Shown piece after piece: positions 1 to 9,163 of a DNA stretch of 38,246 nt. Both the position numbers and the translations under genes were made by a program. Under the pieces are notes generated by a model. That model ran no database searches. It was not told the DNA's origin and saw only the letters and a list, made by a program, of their open reading frames with translations. Numbering within the stretch: the stretch's first letter is position 1; every line of letters begins with the position of its first letter. Source of the stretch: a virus; IMG/VR virus record IMGVR_UViG_3300049595_002741, positions 1-38,246 of that record; one strand, given 5' to 3'.

Positions 1-1141
1 TGTACTCATGGTTGTTAACTGGGTTGAGCGGAGATGTTCTGCCCTGCTTGGTAAAGTTTTTTACCCAGTCGCGGGGGGACTTTAGGGCCTCTTTTACTTC
101 TTGTAGAACAGACGCAACTACGTTTTTATTTGTAGAGATGTCGGCAGCTACTTTTCCTGGTAGTTCGGCAGAGGTTACTTTTTCGACTGGAGTCTTGAAT
201 ATTCTGGATCTAATTTCGTCAAAAACTTTGTCTACGTCGTTAGAGCCCGTATCAACACTTTGATCCAAATCTGCACCTGAATCAGTTGGAAGCAGAATGT
301 CAGAGTCTGGGAAAATAAAGTATGGATTGATTTCCCGGGGCTGTTTGGACTCTAAAAATGCAGAGACAGCAGGATCAAAGCTTTGATTTGGAGATTTTTC
401 TACTAGTCCCGGTTTAAATTCGCCTTCGGCTTTATTCGTAAAATCTGAAAGTGTTACTATGGCTGGGACATACTCTTCTCCAGCTTGAATAGCTGCTTCC
501 ACCCTATGGTTTCCATCAGCAACTACTGCTTGTCTGGTTATTGGGTTATAGGCAACCTGAATAGGCTCATATATGCCTTCTCCAGATTCTAGATCACTCT
601 TTTTACTTTCCAAAGACGACAAGTCAGCTGCATCGTTACCTTGTATCCGCTTTAAGGCCTCTGGTCTAACTAGTCCAACAGTAGATTTGTCTCGACCTAA
701 GCCAGCCAAAACATTCCAAGGCGTGTGCTCTAAATTGGGGTGCTTAGATTTTAGGTAGTTCTTATAAGATTTTGCAACTTCGGCTTGTTTGTCCCCAATT
801 ACCTCATAAAAAAGAGTCTTCGAGTCTACTGTAGACATGTCTAAAGAAGACGAAGAGTCAAGTGGACCATTTTGAGTGCGGGACCAGACATCTTTGGATC
901 CGTCGTCGTACTCAATTGTAGTGTCTACTAATAAAACCGGGCTTCTTTTGTCCTCGTTAATATTAAATTTTCTGGAGTCATCTTCTGTAATGCTTGTGAC
1001 AGTTTTAGTGCTTCCGTCGGGTAAGCGGACAGTCATACCTTCTTTAAGCTTGCGTACGCTAACAATCTTTGGACTTTTAGCGGAAACCCTAGATGCTTGA
1101 TCTAGGTCAGGACCTTGGTCCCCCTCATCGGGGGTTAGTCT
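1..1141 (-). CDS. -1 frame extension of giant virion-type protein, ParB/sulfiredoxin-like domain (partial)
   Basis: Reading the minus strand in the frame one base back from the 1135-5550 gene gives an uninterrupted frame of about 380 codons that runs off the left edge. It begins inside the A7 run that ends the giant gene and has no convincing start codon or ribosome binding site of its own. It twice carries the acidic linker DLDQ, which the giant gene carries repeatedly, so I read it as the frameshifted C-terminus of that protein. Around positions 455-575 it encodes YEPIQVAYNP, then VVADGNHRVEAAIQAGEEYV, the pattern of ParB/sulfiredoxin-fold domains (the GNHR box is near 503-514). Such domains occur in phage head-associated proteins, but the function here is unknown. 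The alternative is a separate gene or a homopolymer sequencing error. Confidence 0.75.
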
Positions 1142-1147
1142 TTTTTT
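1120..1147 (-). promoter_or_regulatory. Candidate programmed -1 ribosomal frameshift site
   Basis: On the minus strand the last sense codons of the giant gene read TCA AAA AAA GAC TAA. The heptamer A AAA AAA (1147-1141) fits the X XXY YYZ slippery rule in the correct phase. After a 6-base spacer that includes the stop codon comes CCCCC GATGA GGGGG (1134-1120), a 5-bp all-GC stem with a 5-base loop. A competing hairpin, GGAC-CAAG-GTCC, overlaps its 3' arm. Slippery site, spacer and stem are arranged as in known -1 sites. The -1 frame is open for more than 1.1 kb beyond. Confidence 0.72.
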
Positions 1148-4100
1148 GAGAAAAAGTCCTCGACTAGACCTTGGATTTCATCGGCCATCACATCTGAAAG
1201 CTTTAGAGCTATACCTGACGAGGGGGTAACAGCCTCTCCATCAATAAACACATCGTAATTGCTGGTGTCTACCATTCGATCGTCGTCTAAATCACCGTCA
1301 GAATTCACAACCACTCTGATTCTGCCATCTTTAGATGTAAAAGTGCCTGGCCCGGGGCGGCCATCTCCACTAGTTGGTCCGTCAAACTCTTCGGACTCTA
1401 AAAACTGTTCAGCGAAGTCGTCAGCTACAGACTTAGCATACCCAGCAGGATTTAGGTCTGGGTCTGCGGCCATCTCCTCTTGAGTCTCGGGGGTGGTTGG
1501 CTCGTTAGGGAGCTGTGACTCTAAGAAAGCCTGACGCTTTTCAGCCATCTCGCGCATGCGCTGGCCGTACTCCCTGAGAGAGTTTGCTACGTCTAGATCA
1601 CCTCTACTGTTCTCAAGAGCCGCTGCAATGCCGTCTATTCTGTCAGCAAAGTCTAAAGCATCTTCAGGAGACTTAGCGTTTTTTGCCTCTTCTACAAGTT
1701 CGTCTAGTTCTCCGTCTCGGTATTCGCTAGGCATAACATCGCTGTTATAGTCAGCTGCAGCTGAGGCAGCTTCAGCCAGAGCGTCATCCCTATCGTCATA
1801 CGTAAACTCGTCGCTACCCCTGTCATAGGTAACAATTGCAGTGTAGGTGCCATCTTCTTCTTGGTAGACAAATATCTCTGCACCACCAGATCTGGTGTCA
1901 CCGTACGTATCTTCTGTGCGCATCAAATCCATAATTTTATCTGGATCAGTTTCGAAGAACATTTCACGTTCTGTTTCAACTGTTAGAGCAACATCATCTA
2001 AATACATTACATCTCTGCTGCTGTCATTGCTGTGTCTGGCTGCATCCGCTACACCAAACCTATCAATAAACTCTTGTTCCATCCGATTTGCCAAGTCTTG
2101 CAATTTGGAAGCTAGCTCTGAAGGAACGTCTCGCTCTTCAGAGAAATCACGAATATCTTGAATCCAGCTTCCAGCAAGAGACGCAGTATCTGAATTTAAG
2201 AAATTATCATATGCCTCTGAAGCCGCATTTTTGGTGAAGAAGTCAATAGCATCTAGTTCCTTAGAAATTTGATCTGCTAAATCCTTGGTTTCAACAGATC
2301 TAGTTGGCTGATCCTGGTCTAGGTCTGGCTCCTCGCGGCCATCAATAAACTCCTGAAGATTTGGATCCTCGGTGTCTATAGCAATCTGGCGTAGGGTGTC
2401 TTTGATATCAGTTCGATATTCTGCGTACTCTGGCTTATCTAGCAAATAACGAAGAGTGTCAACATCTTGGTTTCTAGCCAAGCTATCTAGAAGGTCATTC
2501 ATGCCCTGGGCAGTTACTGGACGCTTCTTAATGTCGTCAATAATTTCCGAGGCCTCTTCAAAAGAAACGCCAGAACTTAGTCTGTCTTCAATCTCCTTGA
2601 TTTGCTCTGGAGTAAAGTCACGCTCGATGATGCCGCGCTTGATAGAAGCTACCTGCTTAGCAGTTGGCTCACGACGAACATTTGGACGGTCTGGAAGATT
2701 GCGTAGTGCTCCGATAAACGCGCCTACTTCACCCTTAGTTAGATTCTTGTCACGAACTGCGGTGCGAGCCGCAGCTTCTAGGTTAGGATCGTCAATCTTT
2801 TTGCCGTTTAGTAGAGACTCTAGGAAGCTGTACTGTTTGTCGGTAGCCGCTTCTTCTAGAGATGGTTTGGTTGGTTGATCCTGGTCAAGGTCCACCGAGG
2901 CAGCTAGATCATCAGCTGCTCTGTCATAGTCTTTGCCTTCTTGGTTCTGCTTTACCAATTCCTCTGCAAAAGCTAGAGCCTCTTCCTCTGACTTAAATGC
3001 TTGAGAGTGGCTAGTTTGGCCGCCTCTATCATTCAGGTCCGGGTTGGTGTAGAAAACTTCCCATCCGTTTGGGGTTTTCATAACATCTACGTAATTGTAT
3101 GCATCTGACCATTCATAGGTGTCGTCGGTTATCTTTCGTAGACTTCCGGTTCCCTGGTTTAAGTCTGCTGGCTTGTCCTTCTTGCGACGAAGTTTGTTAA
3201 GCAGAGCTTCAACGTTGTCGCGGGAGCTATCTGCTTCTAGTGACTTTAGGGTGTCATTGATTTCGCTAGGGGTGAGGTCTTTAGTGGATAGATACCCCTG
3301 TAGCGAATTAAGCATACGCTCGCTTGGCTTGCTAGGATCGACGCCCTCCTTGAAGTCAGCGGCGCGGCTAAGGCCAATTAAAGCACTAGCCTGAGCCTTG
3401 TTTAGGTTCTTGTTTTCAATTGCATCTGCTAGAGCTTGCTCAGTGGCTGGATCTAGATTGCGCTCCTCGAGGAATTCGCTAAGCATTGCATATTGTTTTC
3501 CAGTAGCTGGTTCTGCCTGCTTTTCAGAAAGAGCTGGGGCAGTGTCTTGATCGAGGTCATAGTCATATCCATCTTGTCCAAATGGGGCCAGCTCAATCAT
3601 TGCTGACTCTAGTCGATCTCTCCAACCAGCAAACTCTGGATCTTCAAGCAGATTTTCTAAATCTTCGCGAGATGCTCTAGAGAGAGCGTTTTCTATTACA
3701 GCATTTCTGTTGGCTACCCAGTCTCTAGCCTCGGATAGTACGCTATAAACTTCATCTGGCATATCATTGTCCAGCGCTGCTTTTGATAGCATGTCGGCTA
3801 TGCCCTGGCGGTCATTGCTAAAAATAGCTTGGTCAAACTTGTCAAAAGTTTCTTGATATTTTTCTTGCAGCTCTGGTGAAAGGTTGCTTGGATCAATTTT
3901 TATGCGAGAATCAACTTCCGGTTGGTCTTGCCCTAGGTCTGGACCGACTTCTTGCTCGGCGATAAGATCGTTTACCCAGTCCTCGTCAAAGTCTGAAGGG
4001 CGTCGACCTAAATCGTTGGCGTATTCGAAAGCTTCTAGAGCGTTATCAAATACTTCTAGATCCCGGCTTTCAGCAAATGGGTCAGAGCCAGTAATTTCAC

Positions 4101-5550
4101 CGACGATCCATTTACCGTTTGCGCCCTGCTCAACCGTATAGGTTTCTCCGTCCGGACCGTGGCCATCTTTGCGCCAAGAGTTGTCGCCATCTTTAGAGAA
4201 GTTATAGCCCTCACCAATAAGGCTTGGTGAAAGTTTTGACTTGTCTAGAGCGCCCGAATCCGTGGAGATTGCCTCTGGCTCGGGTTCTATTCCAACTTCT
4301 GGGTTGCCACCGGCTTCTGGCATGTCACCGAAATCAGCTCCGCTAGCAATAGAAACTTCTTGAACACCTGCCCAGTCTTGAGCCACACCCTTAGTGCGGC
4401 CCTTGTTGTCGGTAATTAAGAATGAATCTGGATCTGCTGGGTCAAATGCGTCACCAGCTCCGCTACCAGAAATAATTGGCTCGTCGCCACGCTCTTTAGC
4501 CTTGTCTATAAACTTTTGTGCGTCGTTAGAGTCAATCTTGGTTGCAGTAAACTTGCCGTCTTTGGTGGTGAACTTATTTCCAGACTTAGTCCAGTTATTG
4601 GGGGCGTCCTGCTTAGTCTTTAGGAAGTCATCTAGTTCGATTGCAAAGCGCTTGTCATCCTCTGCAACAACTTCCTTGCGGCCAGCTAGTCCCTTTACTG
4701 CACTCTTTGGTAGATATGCTTTGATGTTTTCACCAAGAGCTGCATCAACTTCGTAGATACCGTCTGGAATGTTTGGGTCGCCCTTGGATTCTACTTGGTA
4801 AGTATTTTCACCGCGGCCAGGTCCAACAATTCTTGGGCTGCTAGAAAAGAACTGTCCTCTGCTCTTGAAGAAAAGTTTTAGACGTCCAAACTCTCGAGCG
4901 AATCTACCCTTACGGTCGCGACGGCGAACAGCAGCAAGTGCCTTAGAGATAGCAGAACGCTGAGCAAACGAAAGATTAAACGCTGCAACTATTGGAAGTA
5001 GCTCTTCTGGCATTCTGCCAGCTGCAACCAGTGCTTCTGCTTTTAGGGTTTCGAATTCGGCTTCTACGTCATCTGCTGAATCATCTAGAGAGTAAAGCTT
5101 GCGAACTTGCTCCGCAGCTTCGGCGTCTAGGCGAGGATCTGCAGCCATCCAATCAGCTAGTGCATTTCTTGCAGCAGACGCAGTTACTGGAAGGACTCGC
5201 TTAACTCTTGGGTGGCCATCTGGCAAAAGTGCAGCATAACGAGCAGAGTCTTCGCTCATGTCATTTCTGTGCGCAAAGTCGGCAAACTCGACAGTAATAG
5301 CCATAGCCTTGCGATACCACGAGGCTGGATCATCATTAGTAAACTCGGTGGAAATAACGTAGTTAAGAATTGACTCGACTACCTGCTCTGGGTCAGGAAT
5401 GTGGCGTGCAGAAGCTACTAAAGCATTCTCGTCTTCTAAGAACTTAACCAGCAGTTTTCGGACTAGATAGTCAGAATCCGAATAGGTATAAGTCTTGGAG
5501 TCTAGTGCGTTTCCTACAGAGGCAAAGAGAGCCGCGAGTCGTTGTTCCAC
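1135..5550 (-). CDS. Giant phage virion-associated protein, repeat and linker architecture (frame 0 product)
   Basis: A 1471-residue, strongly acidic protein starting at GTG behind AGGAAAGG. The N-terminal ~225 residues are helical and end in a basic stretch (RRRDRKGRFAREFGRLKLFF). A segment of short beta-rich domains follows, then a C-terminal half of repeated helical modules separated by linkers DLGQDQP, DLDQDT, DLDQDQP and DLDQDQP. Two modules begin ATGKQYAML and ATDKQYSFL and continue with LNKAQASALIGLSR or LTKGEVGAFIGALR; they resemble the DUF3072-type 'T-x-K-Q ... L-T-x-x-E-A' domain. Its place below portal and terminase suggests a structural, internal or head-morphogenesis protein; no catalytic motif is visible. 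The stop codon sits just after a slippery A7, so a longer fusion of at least 1,850 residues is likely made as well. Confidence 0.85.
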   Translation of the reverse strand: MEQRLAALFASVGNALDSKTYTYSDSDYLVRKLLVKFLEDENALVASARHIPDPEQVVESILNYVISTEFTNDDPASWYRKAMAITVEFADFAHRNDMSEDSARYAALLPDGHPRVKRVLPVTASAARNALADWMAADPRLDAEAAEQVRKLYSLDDSADDVEAEFETLKAEALVAAGRMPEELLPIVAAFNLSFAQRSAISKALAAVRRRDRKGRFAREFGRLKLFFKSRGQFFSSSPRIVGPGRGENTYQVESKGDPNIPDGIYEVDAALGENIKAYLPKSAVKGLAGRKEVVAEDDKRFAIELDDFLKTKQDAPNNWTKSGNKFTTKDGKFTATKIDSNDAQKFIDKAKERGDEPIISGSGAGDAFDPADPDSFLITDNKGRTKGVAQDWAGVQEVSIASGADFGDMPEAGGNPEVGIEPEPEAISTDSGALDKSKLSPSLIGEGYNFSKDGDNSWRKDGHGPDGETYTVEQGANGKWIVGEITGSDPFAESRDLEVFDNALEAFEYANDLGRRPSDFDEDWVNDLIAEQEVGPDLGQDQPEVDSRIKIDPSNLSPELQEKYQETFDKFDQAIFSNDRQGIADMLSKAALDNDMPDEVYSVLSEARDWVANRNAVIENALSRASREDLENLLEDPEFAGWRDRLESAMIELAPFGQDGYDYDLDQDTAPALSEKQAEPATGKQYAMLSEFLEERNLDPATEQALADAIENKNLNKAQASALIGLSRAADFKEGVDPSKPSERMLNSLQGYLSTKDLTPSEINDTLKSLEADSSRDNVEALLNKLRRKKDKPADLNQGTGSLRKITDDTYEWSDAYNYVDVMKTPNGWEVFYTNPDLNDRGGQTSHSQAFKSEEEALAFAEELVKQNQEGKDYDRAADDLAASVDLDQDQPTKPSLEEAATDKQYSFLESLLNGKKIDDPNLEAAARTAVRDKNLTKGEVGAFIGALRNLPDRPNVRREPTAKQVASIKRGIIERDFTPEQIKEIEDRLSSGVSFEEASEIIDDIKKRPVTAQGMNDLLDSLARNQDVDTLRYLLDKPEYAEYRTDIKDTLRQIAIDTEDPNLQEFIDGREEPDLDQDQPTRSVETKDLADQISKELDAIDFFTKNAASEAYDNFLNSDTASLAGSWIQDIRDFSEERDVPSELASKLQDLANRMEQEFIDRFGVADAARHSNDSSRDVMYLDDVALTVETEREMFFETDPDKIMDLMRTEDTYGDTRSGGAEIFVYQEEDGTYTAIVTYDRGSDEFTYDDRDDALAEAASAAADYNSDVMPSEYRDGELDELVEEAKNAKSPEDALDFADRIDGIAAALENSRGDLDVANSLREYGQRMREMAEKRQAFLESQLPNEPTTPETQEEMAADPDLNPAGYAKSVADDFAEQFLESEEFDGPTSGDGRPGPGTFTSKDGRIRVVVNSDGDLDDDRMVDTSNYDVFIDGEAVTPSSGIALKLSDVMADEIQGLVEDFFSKKD

Positions 5551-5612
5551 TTGGAACCTTTCCTAAAGTGCCAGTCAGACAAAATCTAGTTAAATTTTAT
5601 CTTATTCTTTTA

Positions 5613-6281
5613 TTATCGAGTAGATTTGGGGTGAGACTTGGGAAGCAAGTCGTTATCGGTTGTGTACTTTGGGTTTTTGGGCTTACCAGTCTTTAACAAA
5701 TGCAAATATGCATTAACTCTAGCCATCGCCCATGAATTACGGTTTTGGTCTGGACGGTGAGAAGTGGAGAATGCCCCCGCACCTCGACGGTAAACCGCCT
5801 TCAGAGTAGTTAGAGTTGCTCTTCTTCCATCTTTAGCATTCTTGTTGTGGGTCTCAACTTTTTTCTCTAGAGCCGAAATAATTGCGGCTGTAAAATTAAC
5901 TCCCTTTCCAGTAGCGGCAGAGCCTTTTTTGTTTTTCTTGGATCCCTTAATCTGGTCTTTCTTTGGGGCAGGCTTTGAGCCGGCAGTAGCATAAATAGCG
6001 GCTTCAGCAGCAGGCACGCAATTGGGCACCATCTTGCCGTCTTTTTCCTTCATGCCAACTTGGACGTAACCCTCCCAGCAAGGGTCGCCTCCCTCAGCTG
6101 CGAAAAGCTCGATTTCCTCGTCGATAATCTCGGAGAGCAAAAGCGAATCAATTTCGTCGAAGTCTAGAAAATCTTCATAAGACTCATCGCCTCTAGACTT
6201 GGTAGAAATTGGTTCTGCTGGAGCACCGTATCCGCCAGAAAGCTCGGTCGAAACTCCTAATACTTCATCCTTGTACCCCAT
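5613..6281 (-). CDS. Phage head-region protein of unknown function
   Basis: 222 residues. The N-terminal third is acidic (about 30-60: EDFLDFDEIDSLLLSEIIDE). It is followed by a short CWEGYVQVGMKEKDGKMVPNC segment, a lysine-rich linker and a C-terminal domain containing VYRRGAGAFSTSHRP, WAMARVNAYLHLL and YTTDNDLLPKSHP. The C-terminal pattern recurs in phage proteins encoded near portal and capsid genes (possibly DUF5824; assigned from memory). The start overlaps the Dps stop as TAATG, so translation is probably coupled. No enzymatic motif is recognised. A scaffold, protease-core or minor head role is possible but unproven. Confidence 0.8.
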   Translation of the reverse strand: MGYKDEVLGVSTELSGGYGAPAEPISTKSRGDESYEDFLDFDEIDSLLLSEIIDEEIELFAAEGGDPCWEGYVQVGMKEKDGKMVPNCVPAAEAAIYATAGSKPAPKKDQIKGSKKNKKGSAATGKGVNFTAAIISALEKKVETHNKNAKDGRRATLTTLKAVYRRGAGAFSTSHRPDQNRNSWAMARVNAYLHLLKTGKPKNPKYTTDNDLLPKSHPKSTR

Positions 6282-6736
6282 TAGCGGACCCCTAGATATG
6301 CCTTAATTTGCCATGCCCACTTCTTGTGCATGTCAATTCTTTTTGCTAGAAAGTCCATCAAGCCCCATTCATTGCACTCTTCGGCCAACTGAGAAGCTTC
6401 ATACAGTCTAGAAATTAGAGCAGCGTTGACTCGAAGCGCAGATTGCAATAGAAACTGCTGAGAAGTTCCATCTAGTCTGTCCTCAGAGATTGGAGACAGC
6501 TCAACAAAGTCTGTCAAAAGATATGGAGCCGGGAAGCCAGACTTAAGAATGTTCTCTCCAACCTCATCGATTGTTGAGTCGAGATCTTCGTAGAGCTTTT
6601 TGTAGAAGTCGTGATATTCGCCAAAGTCTGGACCAATTACATTCCAGTGGTAGCCCTGATAAATAAATCTTGCTTTAACTGTGTCAGCGAGCAGCTCAGC
6701 GAGCTTTGCTGCCATTTGTGGATTCTTGTCGTGCAT
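6281..6736 (-). CDS. dps: Dps-like ferritin (DNA-binding protein from starved cells family)
   Basis: 151 residues, normal length for Dps. The ferroxidase-site pattern is visible: YHWNVIGPDF with His30, then His42, Asp57 and Glu61 in KLYEDLDSTIDEVGE. This matches the Dps spacing H-x11-H-x14-D-x3-E. Dps forms 12-subunit shells that oxidise Fe(II) with hydrogen peroxide and store the ferric core, protecting DNA from Fenton chemistry. The N-terminus has only a few lysines, so DNA binding is not obvious. It lies between portal and a head-region gene, one base from the portal stop and overlapping the next gene. It would therefore be expressed with virion genes and might even be packaged. Family assignment is firm; the role in the phage is inferred. 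Confidence 0.9.
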   Translation of the reverse strand: MHDKNPQMAAKLAELLADTVKARFIYQGYHWNVIGPDFGEYHDFYKKLYEDLDSTIDEVGENILKSGFPAPYLLTDFVELSPISEDRLDGTSQQFLLQSALRVNAALISRLYEASQLAEECNEWGLMDFLAKRIDMHKKWAWQIKAYLGVR

Positions 6737-6737
6737 G

Positions 6738-8495
6738 TTAGACCTCTGGTTCTGCTAGCGGTGGCGTAGCTTCGGCTGGAGTAATTGGAGCTTCGGCTGG
6801 AGTCTCTGCTGGTTCAGTTGGTTCTGCTGCTGGTTCCCCACTCAATAGCTGATCGATTTCTGGGGGAATCGGAGCTGGATTAGCAGCCTGAGAAAGATCA
6901 CGAGCTTGATTCATAACTTCCGGGGCCACTGCGGTAAGAAGTCCACTAGTTAGTTCTGGAGTAATCATTCCCTTCTCCAAAACAATTCTTAGAGCAAGTT
7001 CTTCCGGAGTTGGCGCATCCGACTCCGAGAATCCGTGAGCGCGTCTCCATGTGTTGTAGGAAACTGCCATCTTGTCGAATCCAGAGTCAGCATCTGCTGC
7101 ACGGTCGTTGCGAGTAGCAACCTGAGATGGGTCATACCAAATGCAGATGTTTTTGACTTCTTCTGGAGTATATCCATTTGCAACTAGATATGGACGCAAG
7201 TACATAACAGTCAGTGCGTCAACGATAAGTAGCATCAGAGGCTCGATGTGTGCCTTGTAGAGGGCCTCATCAATCTGAAGTGCGTTGGAGTACTTAACGT
7301 TAGCAAGTCCTGTTACAACGTCCTTTGGAACATCTAGACCCTGCATGATGCGCTCTAGTACTCGGTCTGCACGCTGTGCAAGAGCTGGGTCGAAGGAACG
7401 CTCGAACTTAAACTGCTTGATCTTGTCACCAAGTTCTGCAGGACCACGAATGATTAACGGAACAACGGCGCTCGCAGAGTCCTCGTCCTTAATCGGAGTG
7501 GTCATCGCGTCGATTAGTTGGTCTTCAAACTCGTCGGCGGCTTCCTCTGGGTTGTACTGTTGGTTGTACTCCCCATTTTCGTCGTAAGGATAGTCAGGAT
7601 CCGGAGCAGCCGCAACACTGAGGCCGTCCGGAAGATAAAGTGCACCAGCGTTGAGGCGTGAACGGGCAGTTGCACGGAAGGTGCGGTTTAGAAGTAGAAG
7701 CTCAGCGCAGAGATCTAGTAGACCACGGAGACTAGAGTCAGCTTCCTGAGTGTAGCGAGGATGTGAGCGCCAGATACGACCAACAAATGCCTTAGCTGGC
7801 AATACGATTGCTTCTCTATTTCCTTGTGAAAGCATAGACGCCGTTCCGCCACCAACTTCACGACGTGGGTTAATGATGTAGTTACCGCGCTGGTCAATTT
7901 GCAGTTCGTCGACTGAACGTACGTCCCACGACTCTGGAATTTGAGACCCAACTCGCTCTGGTAGCTGAACCAAATAGCATTCACCAGTAACCTGAAGGTT
8001 TAGTGCAGCATCTTTTAGTAGTCCAGACTGTCCACCGAACGCAGAGCTAAGTCTGTCGAGTGCACGCTGGGCCGCCTGAGCCAACTTATCGTCAATTTTT
8101 TCTGAAATCTCTACTGGCGCTGGAGTTTCACTTGCGCTATTGATTCCGGCAACGTAAAGACGAATACGAGACACAACAGACGCTACTAAATTAAACGCGT
8201 ACTTAATTTCACCGATTGAGTCATAGTATTCCCAAGCTTCTGTCTGCCAAGAAGTAGAAGCTGACTGCCGACGAGCTTTAAATAGCTCGGCTTCACCTTT
8301 ATCCTGCAGATTAACCTGAGCAGCGGCTGCAGTTAATGGACGAGGAGCATTAAAAACCTGAGGCTCGGCATAGACGATGCCGAAAGAGTCAATTGAAACA
8401 CCAGGCGCAACCCGAGTAGCATTCTTCGGTGCAGATGCAGTTACAGCAGGTCTAGTCTCACGCTGCTTCGAGGGTTGCTTTTTAAAAATAGCCAA
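6738..8495 (-). CDS. Portal protein
   Basis: 585 residues, a usual length for an actinophage portal. It contains the core pattern WQTEAWEYYDSIGEIKYAFN followed by VASVVSRIRLYVAG (about 85-115), a central IWRSHPRYTQEADSSLRGLL stretch and LVANGYTPEEVKNICIWYDPS toward the C-terminus. The tail (about 555-585) is a low-complexity Pro/Ala/Glu segment. The portal forms the dodecameric ring at the head vertex through which DNA enters and leaves. Its place two small genes downstream of the large terminase supports the call. The predicted start lies just after AGGTAGGAGCCAACTTTGGC. Confidence 0.88.
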   Translation of the reverse strand: MAIFKKQPSKQRETRPAVTASAPKNATRVAPGVSIDSFGIVYAEPQVFNAPRPLTAAAAQVNLQDKGEAELFKARRQSASTSWQTEAWEYYDSIGEIKYAFNLVASVVSRIRLYVAGINSASETPAPVEISEKIDDKLAQAAQRALDRLSSAFGGQSGLLKDAALNLQVTGECYLVQLPERVGSQIPESWDVRSVDELQIDQRGNYIINPRREVGGGTASMLSQGNREAIVLPAKAFVGRIWRSHPRYTQEADSSLRGLLDLCAELLLLNRTFRATARSRLNAGALYLPDGLSVAAAPDPDYPYDENGEYNQQYNPEEAADEFEDQLIDAMTTPIKDEDSASAVVPLIIRGPAELGDKIKQFKFERSFDPALAQRADRVLERIMQGLDVPKDVVTGLANVKYSNALQIDEALYKAHIEPLMLLIVDALTVMYLRPYLVANGYTPEEVKNICIWYDPSQVATRNDRAADADSGFDKMAVSYNTWRRAHGFSESDAPTPEELALRIVLEKGMITPELTSGLLTAVAPEVMNQARDLSQAANPAPIPPEIDQLLSGEPAAEPTEPAETPAEAPITPAEATPPLAEPEV

Positions 8496-8508
8496 AGTTG
8501 GCTCCTAC

Positions 8509-8802
8509 CTACTTGTTTTCAATCCAGGCTGAGATTAGCCCAATCGCTGCGGAAATAGCCAAGACTAATGATACCACAAAGGTTAGTTGGGGTAAAATTG
8601 AAATACCGACAACAAATGCTAACGAGACCCAAAAACCTGTGCACCAGTTGCAAGTTATCAAATATCCAATTTTTGTGTTAGGCGGGAACTTAGACCAAAC
8701 TTTTTGTCTAAATCCGTCCGCAATCGCGTCAGTTGTGATCAAATGCGTTAGCCTATAGGCACCAAGAGCCAAAATAACAAAATTTATTGCAGTAATTTCC
8801 AT
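8509..8802 (-). CDS. DUF1360-like small membrane protein
   Basis: 97 residues with three hydrophobic segments (about 5-15, 48-66 and 70-92). It carries AYRLTHLITTDAIADGFR and ITCNWCTGFWVS, the signature of the DUF1360 family found in Gram-positive bacteria and their phages. The CxxC pair sits in the middle of the protein. It is encoded between portal and terminase, an odd place for a membrane protein, and its role is unknown. The family is recognised from the CNWCTGFWVS motif; the function is not. Confidence 0.8.
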   Translation of the reverse strand: MEITAINFVILALGAYRLTHLITTDAIADGFRQKVWSKFPPNTKIGYLITCNWCTGFWVSLAFVVGISILPQLTFVVSLVLAISAAIGLISAWIENK

Positions 8803-8803
8803 A

Positions 8804-9163
8804 TCAATCCTTACTTGAAGTCAGGGTCTTGTATGGATTCCAGCCTCTGAGCCTGGAGCCGCATCCGCAACCCGTGTCTTTCTTGAATGCTAGCATCTTT
8901 CCGCTCTGAGTTACAACCCAAGAATCCGTTTTAGGGTCGTCAGACGGGATGTACGTCTCATATGCTTCTCGAAAAACGATTTGCGGCCCTTGCGGGGAGT
9001 CCTTGGCCACAACAATGACTTCATCAGTAATTACCACCCTTGTTATCTCTAGATAAGTAGTTCCTGGGGTAGGTTCGAAGCTCCGCATGGTGGTTACATC
9101 ATCAATTTTGCCTGGTCCAACGGCTGCCAAATGGCAAGGGAACCTATCCAGAAGTATTTTCAC
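8804..9163 (-). CDS. Conserved phage protein with C-terminal CGCGSRLRGWNPY motif
   Basis: 119 residues. The first ~85 look like a beta-rich domain (TYLEITRVVITDEVIVVAKD) and the C-terminus contains GCGCGSRLRGWNPYKTL. This cysteine-glycine ending is familiar from small proteins encoded beside actinophage terminases. The start overlaps the terminase stop, so the two are probably translationally coupled. Function unknown. Confidence 0.75.
   Translation of the reverse strand: MKILLDRFPCHLAAVGPGKIDDVTTMRSFEPTPGTTYLEITRVVITDEVIVVAKDSPQGPQIVFREAYETYIPSDDPKTDSWVVTQSGKMLAFKKDTGCGCGSRLRGWNPYKTLTSSKD

Noticed and set aside
12-1100. Plus-strand frames at the left end
   Set aside because: They are antisense to the continuous minus-strand -1 frame carrying the ParB-like domain and DLDQ linkers.
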